From the NCBI GenBank assembly GCA_039933105.1, contig JBDTOT010000009.1, forward strand, positions 1 to 64,000: a stretch of 64,000 bases of DNA, given 5' to 3'. The stretch is from FEN-1219 sp039933105 (GTDB lineage Bacteria > Pseudomonadota > Gammaproteobacteria > Steroidobacterales > Rariloculaceae). The position numbers were made by a program, and so were the translations under genes. How positions within the stretch are numbered: position 1 is the stretch's first letter; the number at the start of each line of letters is the position of its first letter. The notes under the pieces are model-generated. The model ran no database searches, had not been told where the DNA came from, and saw nothing but the letters and a program-made list of their open reading frames with translations. Below, piece by piece: positions 17,927-26,689 of the stretch.

Positions 17927-18618
17927 CTGCCCTGCTTCGCGCGGCGGCGATCCAGCGCCCTCTTCAGGATCCTGAGGTATTCCGAATTGTACGAGTCGCG
18001 TTTCGTGACTCCCTGATTGGTGTCGTGGATGCGACGCTCCACCAACGAGCTCGGCAGCGCGATATTCGTAAGGCTTGCGTCGTTCGCACGGGCATACCAA
18101 TCGATGAACTCGCCAACCCCGCAGTCCGTGGCAAACAGACCAACGCGGTCGAAAGCCTGGCGTTTGACGAGAAGACCTGAAGGATAGAAAGCCGGAACGG
18201 CTTTTCTCAATTGGACGCTGCCGGTGCGCGCCATTTCCGAATCCGGGCTCACGAATTCATCGACCTGACAAAACACCATATCGAGATCGGGTCGTTGCTC
18301 GAACGCGTTCAACTGTAGCTCGAGCTTGTTCGTTAGCCAACGGTCGTCAGCGTCGAGAAATGCGATGAAATGTCCGGTCGTCAGTCCAACACCGGTATTT
18401 CGCGCGGCGGCCGCACCCATATTCGGCTGCAGGTGATACCTGACACGCGGTTGGAAGGCTCGAGCGACGCCGCCGCTGTTGTCGGCCGACCCGTCGTCAA
18501 CCACGACGACTTCGATAGGGATCGCGGATTGACCAAGCGCGCTTTCGATGGCTTCTGCGAGGTAACGTTCGCCGTTGTAAACGGGAATCACGACGCTAAC
18601 CGAACGCTCATGCGTCAT
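17923..18618 (-). CDS. Family 2 glycosyltransferase
   Basis: A 231-residue GT-A glycosyltransferase: VSVVIPVYNGERYLAEAIES at the N-terminus, VVVDDGSADNS for the nucleotide-binding Asp, and FLDADDRW as the DxD-type motif. It probably adds a sugar from a nucleotide donor to a lipid-, glycan- or peptide-linked acceptor on the cytoplasmic side. The start overlaps the end of the upstream GT4 gene by 11 nt, indicating translational coupling within a minus-strand operon. Short for the family, but it contains the full catalytic core. Confidence 0.9.
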   Translation of the reverse strand: MTHERSVSVVIPVYNGERYLAEAIESALGQSAIPIEVVVVDDGSADNSGGVARAFQPRVRYHLQPNMGAAAARNTGVGLTTGHFIAFLDADDRWLTNKLELQLNAFEQRPDLDMVFCQVDEFVSPDSEMARTGSVQLRKAVPAFYPSGLLVKRQAFDRVGLFATDCGVGEFIDWYARANDASLTNIALPSSLVERRIHDTNQGVTKRDSYNSEYLRILKRALDRRRAKQGS

Positions 18619-19801
18619 TGGAACCCTCCATGCTGGCCAGCTTCAATTGCGCTGCGCGCGCGGTTTGCGTGCCGCATAGCGCGTCGACTCGCCGCAGCAA
18701 TTCGAGGGTCGCTTTTTCCCAACTCCAATTGCGCGCAGTTCGGGCGGCTTGGACGCCCTTGGCGCGCACCTCGTCGGGGAACTGCGAGACGTGCTTCAAG
18801 ATTGCCGCCAACTCTTCGGGCTGGGGCTCGAGAAGAAAACCCTCGCCGCCGAGGTCGTCCCCGTAGATCGAATTGCCGACGGAGATTTGCCTCGAAGGAA
18901 CTTGCCAGCCATTCTCGGCATCCACGAAATCATCCGTCGCCCCGCCGCGCGTGACGATCGCCGGCGTGCCGCACGCCATGGACTCCAACGTCGGCAGGGA
19001 AAACCCTTCTCCGCGGTACGGAGCGACCAGCACGTCGCTGCGCCGATACAGGGCGGCCAACTGCTCCTGAGTCAACTCTTCGTCGAGGTAGAGAATTGCC
19101 GGTGCGTTCTGTTTAGCTTGGAACTCCCGGATCAGGCTCTGCGCAGTCTGTCCCCGATACAGTGTCCTGGTGCCTACGTCCTTGATGACGAGGCAAACGT
19201 CGTCGTCTCGGGAGAATGTCGCCGCATACGCCTGCAGGAGAAGATCGATTCCCTTGCGGTAGATGGTTCCGCCGACATAGAGAAAAATGAACCGATGTTC
19301 GTCGGCCAGCGGGTAGCGCTCGCCGTCGGGTTTGAAGACGCGTGGTTCCACTCCATTCGGGACCACGTGCACGGGCACGCCGACGCCCGAATCGACGATT
19401 GCTCGTGCGGAAAATGTCGACGGAGTCCAAATCTCGTGAGCTGTCTTGAGCGTCTCGACGTGCGTGATCGGCAGCCGCGAATATTCCCAGGGCAGCATCA
19501 CGACCCTGCGATCTCCGCCGGGCGGTTTGCGCCGCGGCGGCCACGTGTGGCAAATCCAGACATGCGGCCGCTGCGCGCGCTCCCGGAGGTTCAAGCCCCT
19601 GCGGCGCACATCGTGGGCCATCAGGTGAGCCAGCCTCGTTCCTGGCTCGGGCGAGAACTGGTCCGTCTCGTACGGAATGAGCGTCAACTCGGCCACGTCC
19701 CAATCGAGCAAGTTTCCGCAATGCTGCCGGTTGACCAGCGCGAACGAGTGAGGGGCGAGTTGCGTACCCTCCCAAAGGATGTGCACGGGCTTACCGGCCA
19801 T
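18608..19801 (-). CDS. Family 4 glycosyltransferase
   Basis: A 397-residue GT-B enzyme from ATG 19801; an in-frame TTG at 19807 would overlap the upstream stop. The C-terminal Rossmann half holds FLYVGGTIYRKGIDLLL and the EX7E motif EGFSLPTLESMACGTPAIV, both intact. The N-terminal half has VMLPWEYSRLP. It probably uses a nucleotide sugar to extend a surface glycan or a lipid-linked oligosaccharide. Lies between another GT4 (2 nt gap) and the GT2 (11-nt overlap). Confidence 0.88.
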   Translation of the reverse strand: MAGKPVHILWEGTQLAPHSFALVNRQHCGNLLDWDVAELTLIPYETDQFSPEPGTRLAHLMAHDVRRRGLNLRERAQRPHVWICHTWPPRRKPPGGDRRVVMLPWEYSRLPITHVETLKTAHEIWTPSTFSARAIVDSGVGVPVHVVPNGVEPRVFKPDGERYPLADEHRFIFLYVGGTIYRKGIDLLLQAYAATFSRDDDVCLVIKDVGTRTLYRGQTAQSLIREFQAKQNAPAILYLDEELTQEQLAALYRRSDVLVAPYRGEGFSLPTLESMACGTPAIVTRGGATDDFVDAENGWQVPSRQISVGNSIYGDDLGGEGFLLEPQPEELAAILKHVSQFPDEVRAKGVQAARTARNWSWEKATLELLRRVDALCGTQTARAAQLKLASMEGSNDA

Positions 19802-19803
19802 GC

Positions 19804-20931
19804 TCAACGGCCCATCACGCGTACGCCGCCACCGCCGCCGATCCGGCCGTACAAACGCTCGTACGACTCAACGAATTCGCCATAGTCGAATTTACTGCGT
19901 TTGTGGTGCCGGGCGGCAGCGCCCATACGAGAGGCGTCGGCTCGATTCGCCAACAGCTCGCGAATCGCAACTCCGAGCGCCACGCTGTCGTCGGGCGGCA
20001 CCAGAACTCCGGTGACACGATCGACCACGATTTCGGGCAAACCGCCTACCCGGGAGGCGATCACCGGCCGGCCGGCTTCGGCGGCTTGCAACGCGATCAG
20101 CCCGAACGGTTCCCGCCAGCGCGAGGGAATGAGAACCATGAACGCCTCTTGCAGCAGCGTGCCTACCTCGGCCGGCGTCACCCATCCTGCGAATCGGATC
20201 GACTCGGCAACACCGAGCTCAGCCGCCAGACTCTCCAAGTTGGCTCGTTCCGGGCCGTCGCCCGCGATCGTCATCCGCACGTTCGGGTCATTGTCGCGCA
20301 CGTCCGCCAAGGCGCGAATCGCAACGTCGAAGCCCTTCTCTTTCACGAGCCGTGCCACGCATAGCAGATTGGAGGCCCCGGAATCGAGAGGCGAAACCTG
20401 CGGGCGTTCGTCATCTATGGCGTTGTGGATGACCGAACTTCTGGCGGCGATTTCGGGGACGAGACATAGCGCATCGTCGAGCATGGCCTGCGAAACGCCG
20501 ACGACCCAATCCGCCCCTCGTAGGAGCCGCGCCAGCATCGAGTTGCCTGTGTGCAGCATCGGCGGTTCATGAACGGTCATCAGGGTTGCACACGCGACCG
20601 CGGCCGCCGACCTCTCGTGGAACAGCACGCTCGGCTGGCTGGAGTTGACGTGGATCACGTCGGGCTCGAATTGGCGCTTGAGCGCCGCGATCTGCGCGAC
20701 CAGTTCCTTGATCGCCGTCAGATCTCTCCGCAACAAGGCAGTATGAAAGCTGAATCGATGGACCGGGATGCCTTCGAACGTGGATTTTTCCGGCATGGGG
20801 TTCGGGCCCTGGCACGCGACGGCCAGGCATTCGTGGCCTCTGGCCTGCAACGCATGGATGAGCTGCGCGCTCCAGATTTCTACGCCGCCTATGTCGGGAC
20901 GGAATAGCTCGGACCAGAAGAGCACGCGCAT
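19804..20931 (-). CDS. Family 4 glycosyltransferase (altered EX7E motif)
   Basis: A 375-residue GT-B protein. The N-terminal acceptor domain starts VLFWSELFRPDIGGVE, with the glycine-rich loop GGVE; the donor domain has LLCVARLVKEKGFDVAI and the motif EPFGLIALQAAEAGRPVI. The usual EX7E therefore reads EX7Q, a change at a residue that normally contacts the donor ribose, so activity may be altered. The C-terminus is glycine-rich (IGGGGGVRV). Six nt downstream of the HPr-kinase-like gene, so in the same operon. Confidence 0.85.
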   Translation of the reverse strand: MRVLFWSELFRPDIGGVEIWSAQLIHALQARGHECLAVACQGPNPMPEKSTFEGIPVHRFSFHTALLRRDLTAIKELVAQIAALKRQFEPDVIHVNSSQPSVLFHERSAAAVACATLMTVHEPPMLHTGNSMLARLLRGADWVVGVSQAMLDDALCLVPEIAARSSVIHNAIDDERPQVSPLDSGASNLLCVARLVKEKGFDVAIRALADVRDNDPNVRMTIAGDGPERANLESLAAELGVAESIRFAGWVTPAEVGTLLQEAFMVLIPSRWREPFGLIALQAAEAGRPVIASRVGGLPEIVVDRVTGVLVPPDDSVALGVAIRELLANRADASRMGAAARHHKRSKFDYGEFVESYERLYGRIGGGGGVRVMGR

Positions 20932-20937
20932 CGAACG

Positions 20938-22011
20938 TCAGGCTTGAGCGAGGAATTTCTTGATGACCGCGGGAATCTGCTCGAGATCGGTGCCGGCATC
21001 GAGAAAATGGCTGGGTACGCGCCGCGCGAAATTCGCCATGAGCGCGAAATTCTGCCCGCCCGTACCGGAGAGTTGGAAAAGCGTGCTCGGCGCGAGTGCG
21101 CGCAGGCCGTCGACATGCGACGCGGGCGTGATGTGCGTGTCCACCTTGCCGGTGACTCTCGGGATGAAAATGCTCTTGACGGGAAATCCCCGCGTGAGCT
21201 TCTCCGGATGATGATCGTTCAGGTAGATGACCGCCTTCGCGACGCCGAGATCGTCCGGATTGCTCACGAGCGGCAGCAAGTGGGGAAACACCTTGATGTG
21301 CCCGGCTTCCAGTTTCGCGGAGTTGTAGATGCTGTGAACGCGGGGAGGATCCGCCCGCATATCGAGCAGACAGTAGTCGTCGGCGGCATATCCGAGGTCG
21401 GACTGAAGACAGGAAAGGGCCGACGTCGACTTTCCCGACCCTCCTTTGCCCACGAGCAGCACGCCGCCGGCGGGCGTTCCGACCGCACCCGCATGCACGT
21501 ATTGCAAACCCTTGATGCTCGTCCACCAGCTCAGAATCACGAGCAGCGGCGAACCCCGATAATCCGTGGGAATGTGCGCAGCAGACGTGGTGCAGAACAT
21601 AGCCACGTTGGCTGCCGTGTCGAGCATGCTCAGGGCATTCGGGCCAAGCGTATAGGCGGTTCGAATCACGGGATCCTCGAAGCCGCGAATGTCCCCCCGC
21701 GAGAGCGTGTCGTTCTCGCCCCATGGCCTGGGCGGCAGTGGCACGCCGGTCGAGTCGGCGTCCCAGAGGCATATCGTCAGATCCGGCGGCGTCCGCGAGC
21801 TCGATTCCACGCGTAGATGCGAGAGCGCGGGCGTGATGACGGGCAACAGCGCCGTACCGAGAAAACGCAGAGCCACCGTGAATCCGGCAACCTCGTACGC
21901 ATACTCGTAGATCGTAGCGCCATCCGATTGCGCGGAATCGAATTGCTGCCTAACCTCGGCAAAGAACTCCGCGGGCGACACCTTCGATGCGCTTTCGCGT
22001 CTCACATCCAC
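20938..22011 (-). CDS. HPr serine kinase-like protein
   Basis: A 357-residue protein with GTG start at 22011 (a second GTG at 22005 is possible). The C-terminal half has an HprK-type P-loop GKGGSGKST (188-196), preceded by the conserved YVHAGAV (His173) and followed by YAADDYCLLD. No typical HprK N-terminal domain is seen; about 1-150 is unique. Relatives of this kind sit with PqqD-like proteins in the 'HPr-rel' systems, and some related kinases phosphorylate lasso peptides. The target is unknown; the adjacent PqqD-like gene 43 nt upstream is the obvious candidate partner. Confidence 0.8.
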   Translation of the reverse strand: MDVRRESASKVSPAEFFAEVRQQFDSAQSDGATIYEYAYEVAGFTVALRFLGTALLPVITPALSHLRVESSSRTPPDLTICLWDADSTGVPLPPRPWGENDTLSRGDIRGFEDPVIRTAYTLGPNALSMLDTAANVAMFCTTSAAHIPTDYRGSPLLVILSWWTSIKGLQYVHAGAVGTPAGGVLLVGKGGSGKSTSALSCLQSDLGYAADDYCLLDMRADPPRVHSIYNSAKLEAGHIKVFPHLLPLVSNPDDLGVAKAVIYLNDHHPEKLTRGFPVKSIFIPRVTGKVDTHITPASHVDGLRALAPSTLFQLSGTGGQNFALMANFARRVPSHFLDAGTDLEQIPAVIKKFLAQA

Positions 22012-22054
22012 GTCCGCTGAACGTACCGACCGAAACGCCCGCCTGCGCGGCAGG

Positions 22055-22495
22055 TCACGGCTTCATCTTCGGCCAGCCGTGATCGTCGTTCACTTCGTGG
22101 ATGGGGTCGATTAAGAGCAGCTCCTGCATGTCGGTATATTTTTCCAACTGCGGCGCCGCGAAGTTCGGCCGGTCTCCGTCCGCAGGCAGCGCCTGAGGTT
22201 GCGCCACGTCCGTGGCTGCGAGGTCGCTCACGACGAGCAACTCCTCGGCGCACAACTCGGATACGAAACGTTCGATACTTTGCTGGATGGCGACCGGGTC
22301 GCCCGTGTACGTCTCGGCCATCGCACTCGCAATCGCTGTTTCGCTGCAACCCGACGTGAGCAGATCCCAGATCGCGGCGCCGGTCCCAGTCAGGCTGTAG
22401 TAGTTGCCCTTCGCGAGGTGCACCACCATGACTTCCTTGTCGAGTTTCTCAGTGGCTACGAGCGGTGCATTGACCCCGTAAGTTCGCAGTGCCAT
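22055..22495 (-). CDS. PqqD/RRE-like protein with precursor-like C-terminal tail
   Basis: A 146-residue protein from ATG 22495. Residues about 5-92 form a PqqD-type winged-helix (RiPP recognition element): YYSLTGTGAAIWDLL and IERFVSELCAEELLVV. After a Pro/Ala-rich linker (93-110) comes a distinctive tail: FAAPQL (112-117), then YTDMQELLLIDPIHEV (120-135) and an acidic GWP end. F-x-x-P-x-L resembles the YxxPxL leader motif recognised by RREs in lasso-peptide systems. The tail could be a fused substrate peptide or an intramolecular ligand. No radical SAM, cyclase or peptidase gene is seen nearby. Strong candidate for the centre of the cluster; function inferred. Confidence 0.75.
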   Translation of the reverse strand: MALRTYGVNAPLVATEKLDKEVMVVHLAKGNYYSLTGTGAAIWDLLTSGCSETAIASAMAETYTGDPVAIQQSIERFVSELCAEELLVVSDLAATDVAQPQALPADGDRPNFAAPQLEKYTDMQELLLIDPIHEVNDDHGWPKMKP

Positions 22496-22647
22496 GAGCC
22501 GTTTCTCCCTTTTTGTTATCGAATCGCGGCGGTGCGGCAGGCGAGCCGTCCCGCGACTGTTTCGAGAATCCCTGACCGCGGCTGCCAATGTGACAGATTT
22601 ATGAAGTGTACCGATTCTTCGGAACGGGCTACAACCACCCGTATCTG

Positions 22648-24003
22648 TTATGGCAAATGACGGGTAACGACCTCCACGTCCTCATCGCCAAGCAACTCCA
22701 GGCATCGAATGATCGCGCGGCCATTGTGATACGGAGTCTTCCACCTGCCGGTCCGATCCCCGCTCTTGCCGCCGGACGATGTGCCGTCGGTCTCGATCCG
22801 CCCATGCCATTCGCCCACGGTCCAATCGATCTGCCGACGGGTTATCCAGTCCAGCGTTTCGCGAAAACACCGAAAGTAGACCTCCTTACGCGTCAAGCGA
22901 TACATGTGCAGCGCGCACAGGAGAGCCTCCGCCTGTACCCACCAGACCTTTTGCCTGGCCGTTACGGATTTCCGGAGCGGCCCCTGGTAGAAGAAGCCGC
23001 CCCGCCGATGATCGAACCCGAATCGCCACGCGTTGTGAAAGAGGCTTTCGTACAAGTCGCGCAGAAGCGCGTTCGGCAGCGCGACTGCCTCGCAGGCTTC
23101 GATCAGTAGCCAGATGTTTTCCAAGTCGTGACCGTAGGTCACCAGGGAGTGCGCCGGAGTCGTCGAGGGCACCCACGCCGAGTCGTGAACATCCGTGCAG
23201 GCGATGGCGCCCTTGCGGACGACGGTGTTGCTCATGACCACGATCAGTTCGGTCAGGCGATCCCGAACGGCCGGCTCGCGCACCAAATGGCTGTAGCGGG
23301 TGAACGCTTCGAGCAAATGGACGTGAGTGTTCAGTTGCTTGACGTCTGCCCGATTCTGCATGTACGTGACGAATGCCGGTTCTGCGGCGCTCCAATCACG
23401 CCGAAAAAATTCTCGATAACCGCCGTTGGCAATGTCGTGGGCATGCTGCTCTAACAGCCCGTAAAGCTGCCGCGCCATGGCCTCCGCCCGCGCGTCTCCC
23501 GTCGCAATTGCATACTCCGCGAGGGCGTATAAACCAAAGGCCTGGCCGTATAAGTGTTTGTCGACTTTGGTGGGCACGCGTCCGGTGCTGTCGACCTCCC
23601 AAAAGAATCCGCCGAACTGCTCGTCCCACAAACGATCGCGAAGAAAATCGAATCCATGCCGTGCCGCGGAGTCATAGGCCTTCGATCGATACGGCGTCGT
23701 CATCAACCGCGCAAAAAACCACAGCGTACGTGCTTGGCCCACCAGCTCTCGGTTGCCCGAGCGCCCTTGCCATTCCCCTAGCGCGTCGTGATTGAGGCGG
23801 TACCCCCCGTTTTCCCGATCGATCGCCTTCGGATTCCAGAACGCCAGGATATTGCCGGTCAAGACTCTTTCGAGGGTGCCGCGGATCTCCGCGAGGTCCT
23901 GCGACGGCGCACCATACTGCGCTGCGTCCCAACGACGGCGTGCGCGCCAGGATGCTACATCCGAGCAGGTGTTTCGCAGCCAGCGCAAAGACCTATGAAT
24001 CAT
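22648..24003 (-). CDS. AGE-family (N-acylglucosamine 2-epimerase/cellobiose 2-epimerase) sugar isomerase
   Basis: A 451-residue (alpha/alpha)6-barrel protein. Signature blocks are LNTHVHLLEAFTRY, YGHDLENIWLLIEA, KVWWVQAEALLC and PYHNGRAI, which provide the catalytic His and the WW platform of the family. Members interconvert sugar epimers or isomers (GlcNAc/ManNAc, cellobiose, mannose/fructose). In this setting it may feed an unusual sugar to the three glycosyltransferases. ATG 24003 lies only 20 bp from the divergent adenylating-enzyme gene, so the two share a promoter region. Transcribed toward the PqqD gene with a 152-bp gap. Confidence 0.85.
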   Translation of the reverse strand: MIHRSLRWLRNTCSDVASWRARRRWDAAQYGAPSQDLAEIRGTLERVLTGNILAFWNPKAIDRENGGYRLNHDALGEWQGRSGNRELVGQARTLWFFARLMTTPYRSKAYDSAARHGFDFLRDRLWDEQFGGFFWEVDSTGRVPTKVDKHLYGQAFGLYALAEYAIATGDARAEAMARQLYGLLEQHAHDIANGGYREFFRRDWSAAEPAFVTYMQNRADVKQLNTHVHLLEAFTRYSHLVREPAVRDRLTELIVVMSNTVVRKGAIACTDVHDSAWVPSTTPAHSLVTYGHDLENIWLLIEACEAVALPNALLRDLYESLFHNAWRFGFDHRRGGFFYQGPLRKSVTARQKVWWVQAEALLCALHMYRLTRKEVYFRCFRETLDWITRRQIDWTVGEWHGRIETDGTSSGGKSGDRTGRWKTPYHNGRAIIRCLELLGDEDVEVVTRHLP

Positions 24004-24023
24004 CCGCGACCTATACTACGTGT

Positions 24024-25403
24024 GTGGGACGTTTTTTCAGAACACTGGGCGGGTTCGTCCAGGCAACAGCACAACTGGTGTTGCGTGCTCTATTTCGCCG
24101 CCAACGGGTGCACGAAATCCGCGCACAGCGTCTGGCGCGCGCAGGCTCCGCCGCGGACGCGTGGCAGAACTCTCTAGAGAGCGCGCAGCGTTTCGCCAAC
24201 CGCATGGCGCTCGCAAGCCCCGGCTATCGCGGTCTGTTGAGCCGCCGGGGGGTCGGCTTGCCGATCACGGCCGAATCGTGGCGCGATCTCCCGCTGTTGA
24301 CCAAGGATGACTTTCGTCGGGACGCGGAGTCGTGGTACGGCGCGCCCGCGGTTCAGCAGAACGTGATATGGACGTTCACGTCGGGCTCGACGGGTGAACC
24401 ATTCAAATTTCCCGTCACCCAGGAGGCGTCGGAAGCCGAAAGCGCGGCCCAGGAGCTCAACTTGATGGCCGTTGGCTGGAGGCGGCACATGGGGCGAGCC
24501 ACGCTCAAAGTCGAGCCGAAGCCGCCAACGGGACTGCTCAAGCTTGGTTATGCGCTCGTCGGCAGGCACGAGATCGGTTTTACCGCAGCGGACTTTCGAA
24601 TGGAGCACGTACCCGCGATGGTAGACCGTCTGCGACGCGAACGGATTTCGTATCTGCGAGGCTACTCGTCCTCGATCCACCTGTTCGCACAGGAAGTCTT
24701 GCGGCGGGGCCTGGAGTGCAAGATCCCGCTGGTCACGACGCTCGGAGAGGGCTTGTCGCAACGGCAAGCGCAGGATGTAGAGCGAGCTTTCGGGGCTACG
24801 GTGTATCGCGACTACGGTGGCAGCGAGGCGATGCACATCGGCTTCGAGTGTGGCGCACAGAATGGATATCACGTTGATCTCGCACGTTTCTATGTCGAGA
24901 TCCTCCGGGAAGACGGCGTTGCAACCGAGCCAGGCGAGACGGGAAACATCATCGTCACCGCTTTCCGCAACGACGCGATGCCGCTCGTTCGCTATCGCAT
25001 CGGTGATCTCGGCTCCTGGGCAGTCGACAGGGCGCCGTGCCCGTGCGGCAATCACTTCCCGCGATTCGCCGAGGTGCTCGGGCGTTCGTCTGATCTCGTG
25101 ATTACTCCGGCCGGCCGCGTGGTCAACACACCTCTGCTCGTGGTCGTGTTCGAGTACGCGCAAGAGCACATCGTGCAATTCAAGGTGATCCAGGAGAGCG
25201 TCGACCGCTTTCTGGTGTTATGGGTTGCACGCCACGATCGCGCCGCCGAACACGTGCCCGGGCTGCAACAGCAGCTGGCGGTGGCGTTCGGCGGCGGAGT
25301 GTCCTTCGAGTGGCAGCAGGTCGCGGAGATTTCCTCCGAGCGTTCCGGCAAACGGCGGATTTTCGTGCCCCTCGGTAGTGCCGTCGGCGCTACGCACTCG
25401 TAA
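24024..25403 (+). CDS. PaaK/CapK-like adenylate-forming enzyme
   Basis: A 459-residue protein from GTG 24024. The adenylation P-loop is TFTSGSTGEPFKF, followed by YRDYGGSEAM (A5-like motif) and VRYRIGDLGSW (A7). A CPCG pair suggests the small cysteine site seen in the phenylacetate-CoA ligase family. Such enzymes activate carboxylates as acyl-adenylates. CapK-type members lie in polysaccharide clusters, where they probably acylate sugars or peptides. The start is uncertain: upstream starts overlap the divergent epimerase gene, and the next ATG (24204) would trim the N-terminus. Confidence 0.8.
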   Translation: MGRFFRTLGGFVQATAQLVLRALFRRQRVHEIRAQRLARAGSAADAWQNSLESAQRFANRMALASPGYRGLLSRRGVGLPITAESWRDLPLLTKDDFRRDAESWYGAPAVQQNVIWTFTSGSTGEPFKFPVTQEASEAESAAQELNLMAVGWRRHMGRATLKVEPKPPTGLLKLGYALVGRHEIGFTAADFRMEHVPAMVDRLRRERISYLRGYSSSIHLFAQEVLRRGLECKIPLVTTLGEGLSQRQAQDVERAFGATVYRDYGGSEAMHIGFECGAQNGYHVDLARFYVEILREDGVATEPGETGNIIVTAFRNDAMPLVRYRIGDLGSWAVDRAPCPCGNHFPRFAEVLGRSSDLVITPAGRVVNTPLLVVVFEYAQEHIVQFKVIQESVDRFLVLWVARHDRAAEHVPGLQQQLAVAFGGGVSFEWQQVAEISSERSGKRRIFVPLGSAVGATHS

Positions 25404-25474
25404 CACGCGTCGCCGAAGGACCCGCCCCGCGGGGAACTACGGGAGCAGACCGCCGGCGGGCTCGTGCATGGCCA

Positions 25475-25671
25475 CCGAGCCCGTGCGGCTCAATGCGTCA
25501 TCGCATACACGACGTAGTTGACGCCGAATCGGTACGCCGTCGCCGTCATCGGCGCCGGGTAACGCGGATCGTCGGCATGCTCCCACGCGTCGCCCATGTC
25601 GCTGTTGTGATTGATCGCCACCATGAGGCGGCCATGGCCATCGTAAATGCCACGCCAGTGCGGGGGACCCT
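25475..25671. repeat. Direct repeat, left copy (partner 27046-27242)
   Basis: 197-bp direct repeat, offset 1571 bp, about 98 % identical by eye; the four differences cluster near 25647-25663. It covers the DUF4159 3' end and 15 bp beyond its stop. It encloses the methyltransferase gene and a permease relic. Confidence 0.9.
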
Positions 25672-25680
25672 GCCAGATAG
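25475..25680 (-). pseudogene. 3' fragment of a DUF4159 gene (copy 2)
   Basis: The minus strand encodes the last 60 or so residues of DUF4159 (GPPHWRGIYDGHGRLMVAIN, then DDPRYPAP and NYVVYAMTH) with the normal stop at 25490-25492. Nucleotides 25475-25671 match 27046-27242 with about 4 mismatches. Upstream of 25680 the similarity ends; an open frame continues to 25804, overlapping the methyltransferase gene, but is not DUF4159. It is a fragment without its own start. Confidence 0.9.
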
Positions 25681-25713
25681 TACGGATAACGACGGCGCTC
25701 TCAAAGTACACGC

Positions 25714-26484
25714 CTACAATGACGGAAGCGCTGTCTTCTGAAAGAACAGTATCACTCCATAGTTGGCCGGATAGCTCGTGAAGCGCACGTAGGAATGGTC
25801 GCAACCTTTGGCCTGCAACAGACGGAATATCGTATTCAAGTTGTATCGGTTACTCTGCATCAAGGGATAGCCAAAGGCCTTGCCCTCGAGCAGATTGAGG
25901 ACACCGTGAACGGCCGGCACGCTCTTGCGCATCCACGGGATGCTTCGCCTAAGTCGCGATTTCTCCGTAGCGTATGCGAAGTGCAGCACGGCTACGCCGC
26001 CCGGGCGTAACAGTTCGACCAATCGCGCGGTTATGCGTTCGCCTCGCTTCGTCGGGATGTGCTGAAGGACGACGTGCGAATGAATGAAGTCGAAATCCCC
26101 CGAAACGCCCCTAAGCTCGTCGTCTCCACGGACGAGTTCGACATTGGTTATGCCACGCTCTTCGCACTTCCGTTTTGCCTCGACGAGCATCGATTCCGAA
26201 ACATCCACCCCGACTACATGCGGGCACCGCTCGGCTAATGGTATGAGCATGCGGCCGACGCCGCATCCGAATTCTAATGTGCGCATCGGGCGAAAGCCGG
26301 CGGCGAGGTGCTGCTCGACGATCTCGAAGACCGTATCGCACTGCCGCCTGCCAGATTCAAAGAACTCGCTGAAAGTGTCGGCGTTCAGATTCCCTTTACG
26401 GTATTGCTCCTTCGTGGCCACGGCGTGATAAGCGTCTATTTTGCCGAGGTGCTCCCAATCCTTGTCGGAATTGTTCGTAAGCAT
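25714..26484 (-). CDS. Class I SAM-dependent methyltransferase
   Basis: A 256-residue protein from ATG 26484 (MLTNNSDKDWEHLGK). The SAM-binding motif I is LEFGCGVGRMLIPLA, with VVGVDVSESML next and an FDFIHSHVVLQHI motif. It is typical of a sugar or small-molecule methyltransferase. GC is visibly lower (sampled lines 50-53 %) than neighbours, and the codon choice (Asn, Lys, Tyr with A/T third bases) also differs, pointing to recent transfer. It lies between the two long DUF4159 3' repeats. The substrate is unknown; a glycan or peptide from the adjoining cluster is plausible. Confidence 0.88.
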   Translation of the reverse strand: MLTNNSDKDWEHLGKIDAYHAVATKEQYRKGNLNADTFSEFFESGRRQCDTVFEIVEQHLAAGFRPMRTLEFGCGVGRMLIPLAERCPHVVGVDVSESMLVEAKRKCEERGITNVELVRGDDELRGVSGDFDFIHSHVVLQHIPTKRGERITARLVELLRPGGVAVLHFAYATEKSRLRRSIPWMRKSVPAVHGVLNLLEGKAFGYPLMQSNRYNLNTIFRLLQAKGCDHSYVRFTSYPANYGVILFFQKTALPSL

Positions 26485-26689
26485 GGTTCGTTTCCTATGT
26501 GGAGTCCTGCGGCGAGCGTTATCGCGCCGCGCCCGTGTTTGCTGAACGAAGTTGGCCATTACTCGAAAGCACTACGTCGAAGCTGGGCGTGCGTAACCGG
26601 TGAACGAGACCGTACTCGGGACGGTCACTGATTATGACCCTTTCCGTGAGCGGCACAATCTGCGTTTTCGGAGTTTTGCCGAATGTCTC

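Noticed and set aside
22055..22495. The PqqD-like protein as part of PQQ biosynthesis serving the PQQ sugar dehydrogenase at 5399.
   Set aside because: No pqqA, B, C or E gene is near, the protein has a long extra tail, and it lies among glycosyltransferase and HprK-like genes.
25714..25804. A continuous DUF4159-like gene 25490-25804.
   Set aside because: Only the part up to about 25680 is DUF4159; the rest is antisense to the end of the methyltransferase gene and has no family similarity.
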